A stretch of DNA of 64,000 nucleotides from Coptis chinensis. Taxonomy: Eukaryota; Streptophyta; Magnoliopsida; Ranunculales; Ranunculaceae. The notes beneath the pieces are model-generated. The model ran no database searches. It had not been told where the DNA came from and worked only from the letters and a program-made list of their open reading frames with translations. Shown here in pieces: positions 12,584-25,114 of the stretch. Positions within the stretch are counted from its first letter, which is position 1, and each line of letters starts with the position of its first letter. Where the stretch lies: NCBI GenBank assembly GCA_015680905.1, contig CM027379.1, forward strand, positions 29,530,501 to 29,594,500, in the 5' to 3' direction. A program made the translations under genes and the position numbers.

Positions 12584-13918
12584 TGATGAGAACCCAAAAG
12601 TGTAGTTTAAACCCCTTAATAGCATTACATTTAGGCCAATTATGCTTATAATAAATAAGAGTTAGTAATGTTTACGTGTTTTTGTGCATTTCAGGACTTG
12701 AAGCTGTTTATGTGCTAAAGACACCATTTTTGCATGAAAAATGAGTCAAGATGATTTCCAAGAAAGTTCTATATTTAAAGTCCAAGAATCATGAACAAAA
12801 CCATTTTTCAATCCTAGTCAAAGCTGGGAAGTCAAAGTCAATCCGGGTAGAAAAGGAATAAAAAAGTCAAAGAACTTTAACAGACCGTATCTTTGAACTC
12901 GGGCCTTGGAATTGGGCCTACTTTATGTCAAAACGACTAACTCGAAACCAGCTTTCGAATGGACCTAATTTTGCCCCAATCAAGGCTGTAAAAATAAATG
13001 AAAAGGGCACGAAAGTAATTTCCAGTAGCTATGGTCTCTTTAGTTCTAACCTAATAGACTTTGGGCTCACATTAGAGGCCCAAAGTCCCCCTTCTTAGCC
13101 CATGCACAAAAATGTAACCCTAACTCTCTTCTATATAAAGAGGGTTAAGGCTAAACTTTCACACAACCCTCATTAGTTTAAGTTTAGTTTAGTGTAATGT
13201 AGCTATCTTTCTCTTTTTCTCTCTAGTCCTAGTTTTTATTAATTAGTTTGTAGCCTCCATAATTCCCAATCAATCAAAGCCTTTTAATTTCTATTTCAAT
13301 TATGGTTCTTTCTTTTATGTCTCTCTCTTGTTATTCAAGTAGTTAACATCCAATGAAATGAGGTTAAACCTCTCTTAGAGGGGGTTTAAGAAGCCAAGTG
13401 AGGATGAGTAGTTATTAGTTTCTATCATTTTGCTTAAGCGTGTCAAGCCTGTTGGTTGTGAGTTCTAGAAATAGACTCATAACCAAGGGGCTAGAGTCTA
13501 GAAACCCAAAGATATTTGTGGAGGTGCTAGACTCTTAATTATAAGCTAGTAAATCCATGTTCCGAGAGGACTTGGTATTCACTAGGAATCAAAATAGGCG
13601 ATTCGATAGCTAACCAATAGCTATTCGAATCGCATGGTGGATTAACCCCTCTATAATCTTTTAATTATTACTTATATCTACTGTTTAGAGCATCTCTATC
13701 TACTATTTTTTTGTCTATTACTCTCATATTAAGAATAGTTTTTGAACTAAAACATTACATCCAAGTAATGACATACAACTAGAGTGGTACGAACACGACT
13801 ACTCCTCCTAATCTACCGATTTCGAAAGTATTTACATACTATTTCTTCCTTTCATTCTACTTTTCTTACACTTCTAATCTACTACATCATATCAATCTAT
13901 TAAAACTCTTTCTTATCA
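12584..13918 (+). repeat. Athila-type 3' LTR, about 1.34 kb
   Basis: Starts TGATGAGAACCC right after the polypurine tract and ends ...CTTATCA, giving the TG...CA ends expected of an LTR. The first 80 bases match the reverse complement of 11901 leftward and of 33153 leftward. A CTATATAAAG motif at about 13131-13140 is a likely LTR promoter TATA box. No protein-coding frame is present. Confidence 0.75.
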
Positions 13919-14389
13919 CCCGCAAAGTGGGTCCACGTGTTGTGTCCATTAGTGGGCCCGTAAGTCAATTTCTACAAAATCTGGCCTGAGGTAGAACTTG
14001 CCGTACTGATTGTTTGGGCAGCTTACTTGCCGAAACCGGAGTCCAGGTTCAAGAGATATGAGCTCTAGAAGTTTGACGTTTTTCTTCACATAGTCCCATT
14101 CTGACTTAATTCTGTCATGTTTAAGTCCCTGGGATTTAATCTGGCTTTGTTGAGCTTCAAATGGGCTAATTAGGAAGACTTCAGATATATACACTATTCT
14201 CATGCTTTAATACAGGCTTAACCATTATTTTCACGTTAACTGCGAAAACCTGCAAAAGTACAAAAATATCATTTCTAAAGGAAGGGCTTTTTGTGTCACT
14301 TTTTAAGTGACACAAGAAGTCACTTGTGTCACTTTTGAAACTAATTCTGAAGTGACCTAACAGCCCCCAACACATAAAGTTCTACCAAA

Positions 14390-14990
14390 AGTGACACAAA
14401 AGCCTTACTAAATGTGTCACTTTTTGTTAATAAAATTAAATGACACTTAAGAATAGCCTCTTGTGTCACTTTTAAAAAATAGTGTCACAGTGGTATCCGT
14501 TTTGGACCAGAGACATAATTTTGTGAAAAAATGACACATTAAGTATACTAGTTGTGTCACTTTTGAACTAGAGTGAGACATAAGTACGTCAAAAGTGACA
14601 CATTAAGTACACTAGTTGTGTATCTTTTGGACCAGAGCGAGACATAAGTTCATCAAAAGTGACATTAAGTACACTAATTGTGTCACTTTTGGACCAAAGC
14701 AAGACATAAGTACGTCAAAAGTAACACATTAAGTATACTAGTTGTGACACTTTTGGACCAAAGTGAGACATAAGTACATCAAAAGTAACACATTAAGTAT
14801 ACTAGTTGTGTCACTTTTGGACCAGAGCGAGATATAAGTACGTCAAAAGTGACACATTAAGTATATTAGTTGTATCACTTTTGGAAGTGACACATTAAGT
14901 ATACTAGTTGTGTCACTTTTGGACCAGAGTGTGACATAAGTACGTCAAAAGCGACACATAAGAGTGGTCAGTTGTGTCACGTTTAATAGA
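14390..14990. repeat. Subterminal tandem repeats of the CACTA-like element, about 62-70 bp period
   Basis: About eight imperfect copies of a unit containing 'GTGTCACTTTTGGACCAGAG', then 'GACATAAGTACGTCAAAAGT', then 'GACACATTAAGTATACTAGT'. Each unit holds GTGTCACTTTT and the inverted form AAAAGTGACAC, so arrays can pair with themselves. Such subterminal arrays are the binding sites of the element-encoded TNPA protein in En/Spm-type transposons; that role is inferred here from position and pattern. Confidence 0.8.
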
Positions 14991-14999
14991 TATTATGTC

Positions 15000-17900
15000 A
15001 CTTTTTCCAAAAGTGAGACAAATGAAAATAATTTTTTTAAAAAATATTTTCTCATTTTTGTATTCGATCGTATTCGTTTCTCAACCTGCATCCTATACGT
15101 CATAACCAAAATCTCATTAACTTGCTTTATGACAAAAACAACATCCACATACATTTATCAAAACATCACAACCAAAATCACTTTAACCTGCTTTATGATA
15201 TGGAAACAACATTCACTCGGGAAAAAAAGAAACAACATTCAAAACAATTAACTTATATTGATTTAATGGATCAAACCTAGTATCTATTATCTAGTTTGAC
15301 TCCCAACAAAATAAGTCATTCCAATACCAAAATAATCACAATAAATTAAAGCAAAACAAAAAAAAAAACTACATGATGCCAACACTATCCTAGCAATAAT
15401 TAATATCTTAGCTTGTTTTGCACACTTCTCCAATACCAAAAAACCTAACTGCCATCGATCTATTCATCAATTAATCGATCCATGCACCTGCATCATATCA
15501 TGAAGTCATCATTCCACTATGACTAGTATATAAAATTAAAAAGCAAATGAATCAAGAAGGGTATATTGCACAAGTAAAAAAAAAAAATCGATAAGAAAAG
15601 TAAATATACACAAAGAAAGGGAAAATATGGAAGCCCACTTACCCAAATTAACTACTCATATAAATTGTTGGATAAAGTCGATGATTTCAAGACAAACTTA
15701 ATCTATTTCAGTGGTGTATGAAGTATGAACTTAAACATTATGTCTTTGTGTTCACTATTTTCTTCAAATTTAGCTAATGAACAACTAGAATGCTTGGTCT
15801 TCAAATAAGAGCCTTAATAAGAGAAGTTCATTTAGAGGTACAGTTAGATAACCATTTCAAGAGATCTCTATCTAACATTGGATTGTTCCAAAATGGTTAG
15901 TGTTGCAACTTGCAACCATTTATGAAGCGCATGTAGTATCTTGGACTGGACTGAACGAATGGCAGGGCCAAACTAGACAAACGTAACTAATGTTTGAACT
16001 AAACGTCTAAACTAATAGATGAAATGAGATACTTACCTAGCAAAAAATAAAAATAAAAAAAGTTGAATGATAAAAATAAAAAAGCTGAATGAGATGCTTC
16101 ACCTTTTTCAACAACTGGAAAAGGTTATTGTAGCAACCAAAGATAACATGAAGTCCCATCTCAATATGGTTTCCATGTCTATCAACAAATTAAAAGAACC
16201 CGCTTTCTCACCAATAAAAGGCCAACTTGTTGATTAAGCCAGAAAACAAAATTAATGCTGCCATCATGATTTAAAATACATAGATTATACAAACCATATA
16301 TAATTAATCAAACGATGTTGAGATTCATATAATTCGAACATAACTACATAGTGATGTGCAACCCGTTCTCTAAAGATAAACCAAGAAACACCTATATTGC
16401 ATTATAGGGGTGAGATGGAGAAAAGTTGGAACGTCAGTCTTATATAAATAACTCACATTGATTATAATTCCCAACCATAGAAATATATCGGTATGGATGC
16501 CATTTACATTGTAAAGGTGGTATCCACGCTTCAGTATAACCACGCCACGCGCTCTTGTAAATTGGCAGTTTACCCATTAAGCCAGGTGGCAATTCTTCCA
16601 AAGTGTAGCCTTTTTTCTAAACGCCATGCATGCAACCTTGGATGGCTTTGAGTTGTTAGCCATCTCATTGCCCTCAACAAAAGATGATCGCTTTACAAAA
16701 GGAAGAGATGCTGGGAGTTGAAGGAATAATATCCTTTCTTCGCGACCCCATCCTGAGAATCGCCGGCTGAAAATTAGTATAAAGGTTTAAGCATCAATAT
16801 TAATAGTACAATTCCATTTTTTTTTCTTAATCATCTAATTACCATCAAAACAGGCTCTTCAGCTGGATTCATATAACTCTCATCATAGTCAAATGTTGCT
16901 GAAGCCTTTTCAAATTCCTCCTAGTCAAGAAGAACTGAAAACCTAATGGACGAGTCATCACTTAATCGTATAGAAAAGTAAGATGATTTAAACTTCATGA
17001 AATGAAACAAAGAAAAAAAAAAGCTTTACAAGTATAGGACAAGTGTTTGGGCAAACCCTACCCTTTCTCTCATGATGTGCAAAGACATCAATTGTGCTGC
17101 ACATCCTAGATGTTGACTAAAAAACAATATTCCTTCTCTAATGTAGTCAGATCCTATCATATCACTCAGAAACAACACCTTGAGACCTGTTCTTGGGAGG
17201 ACCATATGACTTAATAAAATTTGATGCACTTTCCCTGGCCAAATGCAATTGGAACAGGTGCTGCGGTAAGATATCAAGAAAAGAACCAGGAAAAAGAAAC
17301 AGTTATCAAGCCTAAAGACTTCCTAAAGCTATGTAACAAAGATACTCCATATATAAATAAGTCTTTGTAAACGACTCAACAAAAAACAAGTCACAAATAG
17401 GATGCACCAAGAAGAATCCTCGCAATGTAACTTGAAAAGTTAGAAAAACATATATGTTTTCTGAACATTAGGCCTTCCCCTCCCAGAACCATCCTAAAAG
17501 ACAGAAACAACAAGTAATTTGCTGACAGTCAGAAGAATCTTTGCACCAGTATGAGCCCGTCTTTGTATACTCTCTTCATAAAATGAAGGCAATTGAAAGC
17601 AGTACCAATGAAATTCAACAAGCCTTCTAATAAAATGAAGGCAATACCAAGTAAATTCAAAATAAAAATTGCACCTTTGAAGCAAGAAAATTAAAATTGA
17701 ATTGGTATCAACCCTAGTTTAGCAATGGAACCCTAGAAAACGGAAAATAGAATTCGAAAGTGATAGTTGAAGATTCAAATGGGCACTTACTAAATCGGCA
17801 GAGAGAGAGAAGATTGAATAGCGTCTGCAAGAGAGAACATTGAGAAGCGGCAGACAAGAAGTGTTTTTCGGCTTGAGAAGATTGAGCAGGTGGCAGAAGA

Positions 17901-18300
17901 CAAGGAAACCTAAGTTTAGAAGAAGAAGTGTGAGAAAGAGATGGTTGTGTTTTCTAGTTCGTGGAAAATAATATTACTTTTATTTTCTTGCTCGTGAGAG
18001 AGAGAGAGACAACTAGAAAGGGAACTGGGACAGAGAACGAGGGATGGAGGAGAGACCGCTGGGTGGGAGAGCGCACATGGTGTTAGAACACCGGTGAGAA
18101 TTAGTTGGGAGGAAGAACGGTGAGGTCTCTTCAGTGTTTTTGCGAGACAGAGTTTTTCTTTTTTTTTTCTTCAGTTTTTTTTCTTTTTTAACCCTAAGTG
18201 TTTTTTTCCTTTCCGGTTCAGTAAGTTAATTCTTTTTGGGAGGGAACCTAAAAATATAGCCGCGCGCCCAAATCACGACTTTGAATTTCATGGCATAAGC
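15000..18300. other. Interior of CACTA-like element, no recognised gene
   Basis: The best open frame is 83 codons on the minus strand (17277-17026; it includes CSNCIWPGKVHQ and HIMRERVGFAQT). The minus strand from about 18050 down to 17750 has AG-rich, 5'-leader-like sequence, and scattered GT/AG sites follow. This looks like a decayed or captured gene read on the minus strand, but I could not name a family. 17994-18010 carries a GA run. Confidence 0.35.
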
Positions 18301-18664
18301 AATTACTGGTGTCACTTATTTATTTCGATAATTTGTTAATTTTGTTTTCGATTTTTTTACACCCAGAAGTGACACAACAAGGCAAACCACTGGTGTCACT
18401 TTCAAATAATGGGACACAAAAAATAAAATTACTTGTGTCACTTTTCCTATAAGCAACACATCAGCCCCCATTCCATAAAAAAGTGACACATCAAAACTCT
18501 GTGTGTCACTTTTTTCTAGTAAGTGACACGAGACAAAAAAAAATAAATGACACAAAAAGCCCTTCTTTTAGTAGGGATATAATTATTTCATGCTTATTAA
18601 ACACATAATTAACTAAATTGCTATGTCTCTATGGGGTTTAATATTACAGTTTTGGTGCTTATCA

Positions 18665-20366
18665 GTACCCATCAAACAAGTTCTCAGCTCCAGCAACAAA
18701 ACAGCTCACACATCCAAATGGGTTGAAGAACTCGGTGAACATCACATTGAATTCGTTGCCAGAATGTCCAGGAAAGGCCAGGTCGTAGCCGATTTCCTAG
18801 TTGACTTCCCTGTCGAAGATGTCAATTGGGAACCTGGGCCAGCCACTATATTTCATCAACCCACCATGCCAGACACCTGGAGACTACACGTGGATGGGGC
18901 TTGCAACAACAATGACAGTAGACTAGGGGCTGTATTGACTTCACCCGAAGTAGTCTAGCTACACAAATCCATAAAAATCGACTTTGCAACATCCAACAAT
19001 GAAGCAGAATACGAAGTATTGATCACAGGGCTACGCATGGCAAAGCAACTACAAGTACAGAAGCTCAAGGCTTATAGTGACTCTCAATTGATCATCAAAC
19101 AGGTCACAAAAGAATACGTCAGGAATGGTGCAAACTTATCCAAATACCTTCAGGTCATAGACGACCTGGCAAGGACATTCGACACTTTCTCATTAGAACA
19201 CATCCCAAGGGAAGACAACAAACATGCAAACAGTCTGGCCTTTTTGGCCTCCAAAATTCAAGATGCATTCCCCAAAACAATCTACATTAATGTAATGGAG
19301 CAGCCCGCCTACCAAATGAGAACATCAACAACCTCACAGATCTCCAACCAGCATCAAAAGAAGAGATTGCACACTCATGGATAGGTCCATTCCTGAAATT
19401 CATTCTGCATGGCAACCTCCCAGCAGACACAAAAGTAGCCCGTGCTGTACAATTTCGAGCTCGCAGATACACAATCATCAATGGAAGATTATTTCGAAAA
19501 TCAGCTGGGGGTCCTCACTTAAGGTGCATCACTCCACAAGAAGGCCTGCTAATCTTCATGAAATTCATAATGGAGAATGTGGCAATCATGCTGGAGCCAG
19601 ATTGCTTGCCCACAAAACAATTACTCAAGGTTACTATTGGCTAGGAATGCACATTGAAGCGAAGAAATACATTCTCAAATGTATCCAATGCCAGAAGTTT
19701 AGCCACAACCACCTGCGTCTAGTGCGGGAATTGGTTAACATCGCCAGCCCATAGTCTTTTCGCATATGGGGTTTGGACATCATGGGACCATTCATCCCAC
19801 AAAGAAAAATAGGACTCGGATACGTCCTAGCTACAACCGATTACTTCACCAAATGGGTCAAGCAATCCCATTAGTGCAAGTCAGAGAAATAAATGTCACC
19901 AACTTCATCTGGACCAACATTATCACAAGATTTGGCCTGCCTCACACCCTAGTCATGGACAATGGATCCCAATTCGCGGGCAAGCAAACCAAAGCATTCT
20001 TACAGAAGTGGTACATCAACTAGGCATTTTCTATACCGAGATACGCACAAAGCAATGGACAAGCAGAGGCCACAAACAAAGCAATCAAAGAAAATTTGCA
20101 AAAGAAGATAGAAAGTAAGAAAAGCTAGTGGCCAGACCAACTTGAAAACATTTTATAGGCATACAAAACAATAGCCCGAGTCAACACTGGCGAATCTCCT
20201 TTTACACTTTGCTTTGGAACTGAGGTTATCATACCATCAGAACTGACAATCACAACCACACGTTATGATATAGTCGAACCAGGAGTTAATGAAGCCATCT
20301 TATCTAAAGAGATCAACCTTTTAGAAGAAAAAAATAGAGAACACTGCAATCTCCCAGGCTCGCTAT
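18665..20366 (+). pseudogene. Tat-lineage Ty3/gypsy pol: RNase H, second RNase H, integrase (5' part)
   Basis: Frames in order give the end of the first RNase H (TSKWVEELGEHHIEFV), a DFLVDFP link, then a second RNase H starting WRLHVDGACNNN with NNEAEYE, LKAYSDSQLIIKQV and the REDNKHAN block. The double RNase H is characteristic of the Tat lineage. Integrase follows: zinc-binding HNGECGNHAG ... KCIQCQKF, then IWGLDIMGPFIP, a catalytic-core TDYFTKWV and VMDNGSQF. Frameshifts and stops occur, including a TAG at 19752-19754 where the family has Trp (SPWPF). RT and everything upstream are missing; the sequence begins at an Athila LTR. It resumes at 34878 after the CACTA element. Confidence 0.88.
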
Positions 20367-20367
20367 C

Positions 20368-22189
20368 ACTACAACAAAACAAGATATTAGTAACGCTTGC
20401 ATTTTTGCTTAGTAACAGCTTTAAAGTGTAACTAGGTTCCTAACGTTTTATAAGCATTAAAATTGTATATAAAGTGTTACGTTAATTTTGCCCGATTTGA
20501 GAATTAATTTGTTAAGTTTTTAAAGCGTTTTCTTCGAGTAGAAAGCGTAAAGAAATTGTGAAGGTTAAATATAATATTAAAATAATAGCTAAATTAGAAT
20601 TTAAGATTACTAAATAAGAATTTTCGGTGAGAGGGAAAGACCAAAAAAATTGCGCTCTTCTCTCCCATTTAAGATTACTAAAAAATAGCTTTATATCGTC
20701 TGCTCTTTTCATTGCCTCTCTCTTATATCATCTCCTCTCTCTCATATTTTTCATTATTCTCCCTCTCAAGCCCGTTCCATAACTTTTGGGAGTCAGCACC
20801 AGTCGTCACTGCTGCCGCTATTAGGTAACGTCCTTCCTTTGCCTTCTTCTTATATGATTTTATATTTTTCATTCTCTCATATCTCTTTTTCAATTTTTCA
20901 CACTACTACTAGGTGATATCACAACTGAAATTAACTTGGGTGTTAGTTGCTACAGTTATAACCAAAGGTGCGATTTTTATTACTTATATTGTGTTATTCA
21001 TTAAAAAATTCGATTTTTGTGGTTTGATTTTGCTCTTCTATATGTAATTAGTAATTAATGTTAAGTATTAAAATTACTTATTTTAGTTATATTATGATTT
21101 ATATTTTTCCTGGTTTGTGAATTGTTCCACACTTTCCCTTTTTTTTAGTTAGATAGGGTTTTCTAGAGTTCATGCTGGAATGGGTTGAAATATTTAAACA
21201 AAGAATAACCCATGTCTTGTTTCTGGTAGCTATGGGTTTTAATAGATAAAATCTGAAATGGCACACAAAGTATCTCTTTTTGAAATTCAGACTCATATTT
21301 GAAGCAGGTTCAAAATTTTCAAACTCGTATCGAAGTGATTTGACAATCCGCATCCTATTGGCCGAGCCTTTGGAATAAAATCTACAATGAACTACATGAT
21401 TTTGTATATATATGCAAACTGATAGCATATATTTATATTTTTTTAAAACTATAAATTTTAGGCAATTATCTTGAGTAGAGTGTGTGCGTGTTGGGGGAAT
21501 GAGGAGTCTTTATACAATTGTAGCATTTTTACCACTACTTTTCGTGTACTTGGATTATTTAGCTTTAGCTTGTTTGTTATTAGTTGTAAATTTTAACCTG
21601 TTAGCAACGTTTTGAAAATTTGCATGTTTGGAATGGTTGGTGCTTGTACTTTCTGTTATAACTTTATTTAATGCTATGTTTGACTGTGGTGAATGGATTG
21701 TGCTGAACTACTGATAAGAATTGTGTGTGTGTGTGTGTGTGTGTGTGTGGGGGGGGTTCAATCCTGTTCCATTTTTATTTTGTCTTGCATTCTGTGCTTA
21801 TATGTTATAATGCCTTGAAAGTAAAGCATTTGAAATCAGTCCACACTTAATCCTTCTAGTGCCAAAGTAGTTCGTATCTAATTGTGTTTACCAATTGAAG
21901 TACATCTGATCATGTTTAGCAATTAAATGGTTAAAATGTAGGCACCGTTTAGCTTGTTTACCGAGATAGTTCAATATTTATAGAACGCATCAAATTTTCA
22001 TAAATAGATAGTGCTAAAAGTCGGACTAGTAGAAAATGAAATAAAATAACTTTTCTACACCCCCCCCCACCCACCCCCGAATATTCATGTGGGCAATATC
22101 CTTGTAAAAGACATTGACCCTATCACTTGTTCCTTGTGTTTACTTGATGTGCTACTTGCAGAATTTCTGAACCAATTCCAAAAGATTGG
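20368..22189 (+). other. 5' subterminal and leader region of the CACTA element
   Basis: Begins with the terminal repeat and repeated GTAACG/CTAACG-type subterminal motifs to about 20500. It continues with CT-rich leader-like DNA (20700-20850) and AT-rich sequence to the first transposase exon. A GT microsatellite (about 21723-21748) followed by G8 lies inside, and a C-rich run at about 22060-22077. No coding frame is supported here; minus-strand frames such as 21099-21428 have no family resemblance. Confidence 0.6.
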
Positions 22190-24581
22190 ATGAATGAAAT
22201 TGACAGACTTGGGAGTGTGTATAGGCAGGGGGTTTCTGATTTTATTCTATTCGCTTGTGGCAAAGACGAAACGTCGACCATGTGTTCTTGCCCATGTAAC
22301 AAATGTCGAAATAGGAAAAGGTTTGCGTATGATATAGTTAGAAAATATTTGATTCATAACGGTATAGAATCAACATATCGTGTATAGGTTTTACATGGTG
22401 AGAACCCATATAAGGATCGAATGGTAAACCGAGTTGAAGAAGAAAATAGTGGGGAAGGACTAGGGTTAGGGAATTTTGTTGATGTTGATTATGGCATGCA
22501 TGAAGAATTAGTAGGTGATTTGAGTGGAGGCAATGGAAGTCCAAGCCAAGATGTTGAACCACCTATTGTTCTAGAACCTGATTTGGGTAAGAGGTGCAAT
22601 GAATATAAGAAAAAAGCAGAAGAAAAATTATACCCCTCATGTGAGGCTCCTGTCACAACCTTTTTAGCAGCTGTGGACCTCCATCACTTGAAGAAGCAGT
22701 ATAATTGGTCGGGAAATAGTGTGACCGCGCTTTTGTTTATGTTAAAAATATGGTTTCCAGATGGAAACACTTTACCTTCTAAGTATCCTGCAATGAAGGC
22801 AATGTCAAAAGATCTTGGAATGAAATCTGAGTGCATAGATGCATGTGAAAATAACTGTATGATATATTATAAGACTGAAGCTGATTTGACGGTGTGTCCT
22901 CAATGTGAAACCCTTAGGTACAAAGTAAAGGAGGGAAAATCGGGGAAGAAAGAAACAAAATAGGCGAGAAAAGTATTGAGACATTTCCCTTTGATTCCTA
23001 AACTCAAAAGGTTGTACACTATACCATGGATAGCTCGTGAAATGACATGGCACAGTAGAGCGACACCTTCTTGGAATTATATGAGGCATCCAATCGACTC
23101 GCTTCAGTGGAAGACATGTAACGATGATTGGCCATATTTTGCTAAGGAAGGGCGTAATCTTTGTCTTGGAATTGCAACTGATAGATTCAATCCACATGGT
23201 GTTCAATCCACTGGTTATAGTTGTTGGCCTGTTTGCGTGGTGCCTTATAATCTACCACCGTCTTTGTGCATGAAATATGAGTTCTGTATGATGTCATTGT
23301 TAATACCTGGGCTGAAGGCACCGAGTCAAAACATTAATGTATTCCTTAGACCACTAGTTGATGAGTTACAACAGTTATGGAAAGAAGGGGTGGCGGCTTA
23401 TGACATGCACAAACAGGAGCATTTTACTTTGAGGGTTATGTTGATGTAGGGCATTCATGATTTACCAGCGTATGGCAATTTATCAGGTTGTGTAACACAT
23501 GGTTACAAAGCCTGTCCTATTTGTGGTGATAAAAATTCGTCTATGCATCTTCGGAAGAAGATCGTTTATACAAATTACCGAATGTTTCTTAAATTTGATC
23601 ACCTATTTAGGCACGGCAAGTACTTTGGACTTAAGACAAAAGAATTAAACCCCCCTCCACCAAGGTTAAAGGGAGAAGCAATTGAAAAAATGTTAAGTCG
23701 TGTCCATTATGTACCTGGGAAAGTATTAAAAGGTACCAAACAGAGTATAGATGATGTGGATGTGGTTGCTATTAGAGATGATGAAGATGATAAAGATTAT
23801 GAAGTTACTGAAGCATAGTATAAGAGGTTTATTCTCTTTGAACTAGAATATTGGCCGAAGCATAAAATTCGACATGTTATTGACGTGATGCACGATGAGA
23901 AGAACGTGTCAAAGCACATAATAAATGCAATTCTTGACAAGATAGACAAAACAAAGGATACAGTTCCGGTCCGAGAGGATTTGAAGAAAATGGGGATTCA
24001 TAGTGGTCAATAGATGCAAACAGACCCAATCACAGGGAGATCTGTTAAACCAAAGGCCCCATTTGTCTTGAATAAAGATGAGAAGCTTGAGTTCTGCACA
24101 ATTTTGAAGAACTTGAAGCTTCCTTCAAGTTTTTCATTGAACTTAAAAAACGTTGTCACTTTGAGTCCTCCTGGTTTGCTTACAATGAAATCACATGACT
24201 ATCACGTGATTATGTGTTACTTGCTTCCAGTTTTGCTTCAACATGCTTTTCCAAAACACCGCGATTTGTGTAAAGCTATTCATCAGATTAGCTTATTTTT
24301 TAATCTTCTATGTTCAAAAGTCTTAATCTGAAAGGAAATCCAAGTTGCCAAATACATGGTTGCAGAGGCATTGTGTGTATTGGAAAAGTATTTTCCAACC
24401 CCTTTTTTTTATATCAGCATCCACCTCTTGGTGCATTTGGCTGATGAAGGGCTGATTTGTGGACTCGTGTATCCTAGGTGGATGTTTCCGTTTGAACGGT
24501 ATGTAAAATGCCTTTACTTTTATTTCTTATTTAGTGGCAATTATTATTGGCGAAACTACAAAGTACAATTTTGGTTTTGTT
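22190..24581 (+). pseudogene. TNP2-type CACTA transposase, inactivated by stop codons
   Basis: Blocks in order: an N-terminal transposase-associated domain with CSCPCNKCRNRKR (22290-22320); an acidic linker; the core Transposase_21 region from VTTFLAAVDLHHLK through IPWIAREMTWHS, LCLGIATDRFNPHG and HDLPAYGNLSG plus CPICGD; then the DUF4218-type region (LKSHDYHVIM equivalent at 24187-24213, LLVHLADEG, YPRWMFPFERY at 24470-24500). The reading frame is otherwise well kept but is cut by TAG at about 22385, 22961, 23447, 23816 and 24011 and TGA at 24329. Several fall where the family has Trp. There is no functional product. It lies in the same strand sense as the captured GRWD1 exons downstream. 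Confidence 0.9.
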
Positions 24582-24747
24582 TATTTTAATAGGGCAATGA
24601 ATGAGTGTAAAAATATTCCGAACAATCATTGTATATTTGAAGTGATATATCTCTGTTTGGTGATGTATTTGAATTACACTGCCACAAAACAATCTATTCA
24701 AAATTAACACTGCTACTATTTTCTTTCTTATATTTTCATGTCTCAAG

Positions 24748-25114
24748 GGGATTGCAAGAAGGCTATTCTATTTGTGGGAGCTTTTGTCTAGTGAAACATG
24801 GAAAGTAGAATCTACTCCTTTTGTTGGGCATGCCGGAAGTGTTGAAGATCTCCAGGTACACTCTAACTTGATTAACAAAACTTCTTCGTTTTTTGTGTGT
24901 GGGTGTTTTAATGAGGTAAGCCCTCAATTTGAAGTCTATTCCATTCTAAAAGTTATCTAAATTCCTTCATACAATGGAGCCCTACTGAAGCTGATGTTTT
25001 TACGTCATGTTCTGTGGATGGTACGTTTTCCACATGGGATACCCGTTTGGGAAAAATACCCGCAGTTTCTATTAAGGCACATAAAGCATATATGAATGTT
25101 ATCTCATGGAACCG
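24748..25114 (+). pseudogene. GRWD1: Captured fragment of a GRWD1-type WD40 gene (two exons)
   Basis: Exon A (24748-24855) encodes ...LWELLSSETWKV and STPFVGHAGSVEDLQ, ending at a GT donor. Exon B (24975-25114) encodes WSPTEADVFTSCSVDGTFST, then WDTRLGKIPAVSIKAHKAYM and NVISWNR, ending at GT. This is the central WD40 region of glutamate-rich WD repeat protein 1, a nucleolar ribosome-assembly factor. Defects: a one-base frame slip early in exon A (GDCKKAI frame to YLWE frame), and the acceptor before exon B reads CAA instead of CAG. The rest of the gene is absent. It sits inside the CACTA element directly after the transposase, so it was most likely captured by it. Confidence 0.85.

Larger units (their letters stand above)
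14270..18577. mobile_element. Nonautonomous CACTA-like DNA transposon, 4.3 kb
   Basis: The left end CATTTCTAAAGGAAGGGCTT and right end (reverse complement CCCTACTAAAAGAAGGGCTT, from 18576) are inverted repeats, both continuing into TTTGTGTCA. TAT flanks both sides (14267-14269, 18578-18580) as a 3-bp target duplication, the size used by CACTA elements. Subterminal arrays of the GTGTCACTTTT motif occur at both ends (14290-14990 and 18308-18555). No TNP2-like frame is present; the interior (15000-18300) holds only short frames and AT-rich DNA, so it needed a helper. The last base of the right end is uncertain by one. Confidence 0.8.
13919..18664 (-). repeat. Athila-type LTR, third copy, split by a CACTA-like insertion
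   Basis: The left piece 13919-14269 and right piece 18581-18664 join to give the same sequence as 240-670 and 9337-9758, ending ...GGTGCTTATCA at 18664. The break lies inside an AT-rich stretch of the LTR, and the intervening 4.3 kb is the CACTA-like element 14270-18577. The intact copy at 9670 shows the uninterrupted site. Confidence 0.75.

Noticed and set aside
14390..14990. Regular repeats that could be taken for a CRISPR array
   Set aside because: Plant nuclear DNA; the spacers are as similar as the repeats and the array is the subterminal region of a CACTA element.
15250..16700. Possible second TNP2 gene inside the 4.3-kb CACTA-like element
   Set aside because: None of the TNP2 motifs (NPHG, YPRWMFPFERY and others) appears in any frame there.
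22805..23206. 133-codon minus-strand frame
   Set aside because: Shadow of the TNP2 transposase core on the other strand.
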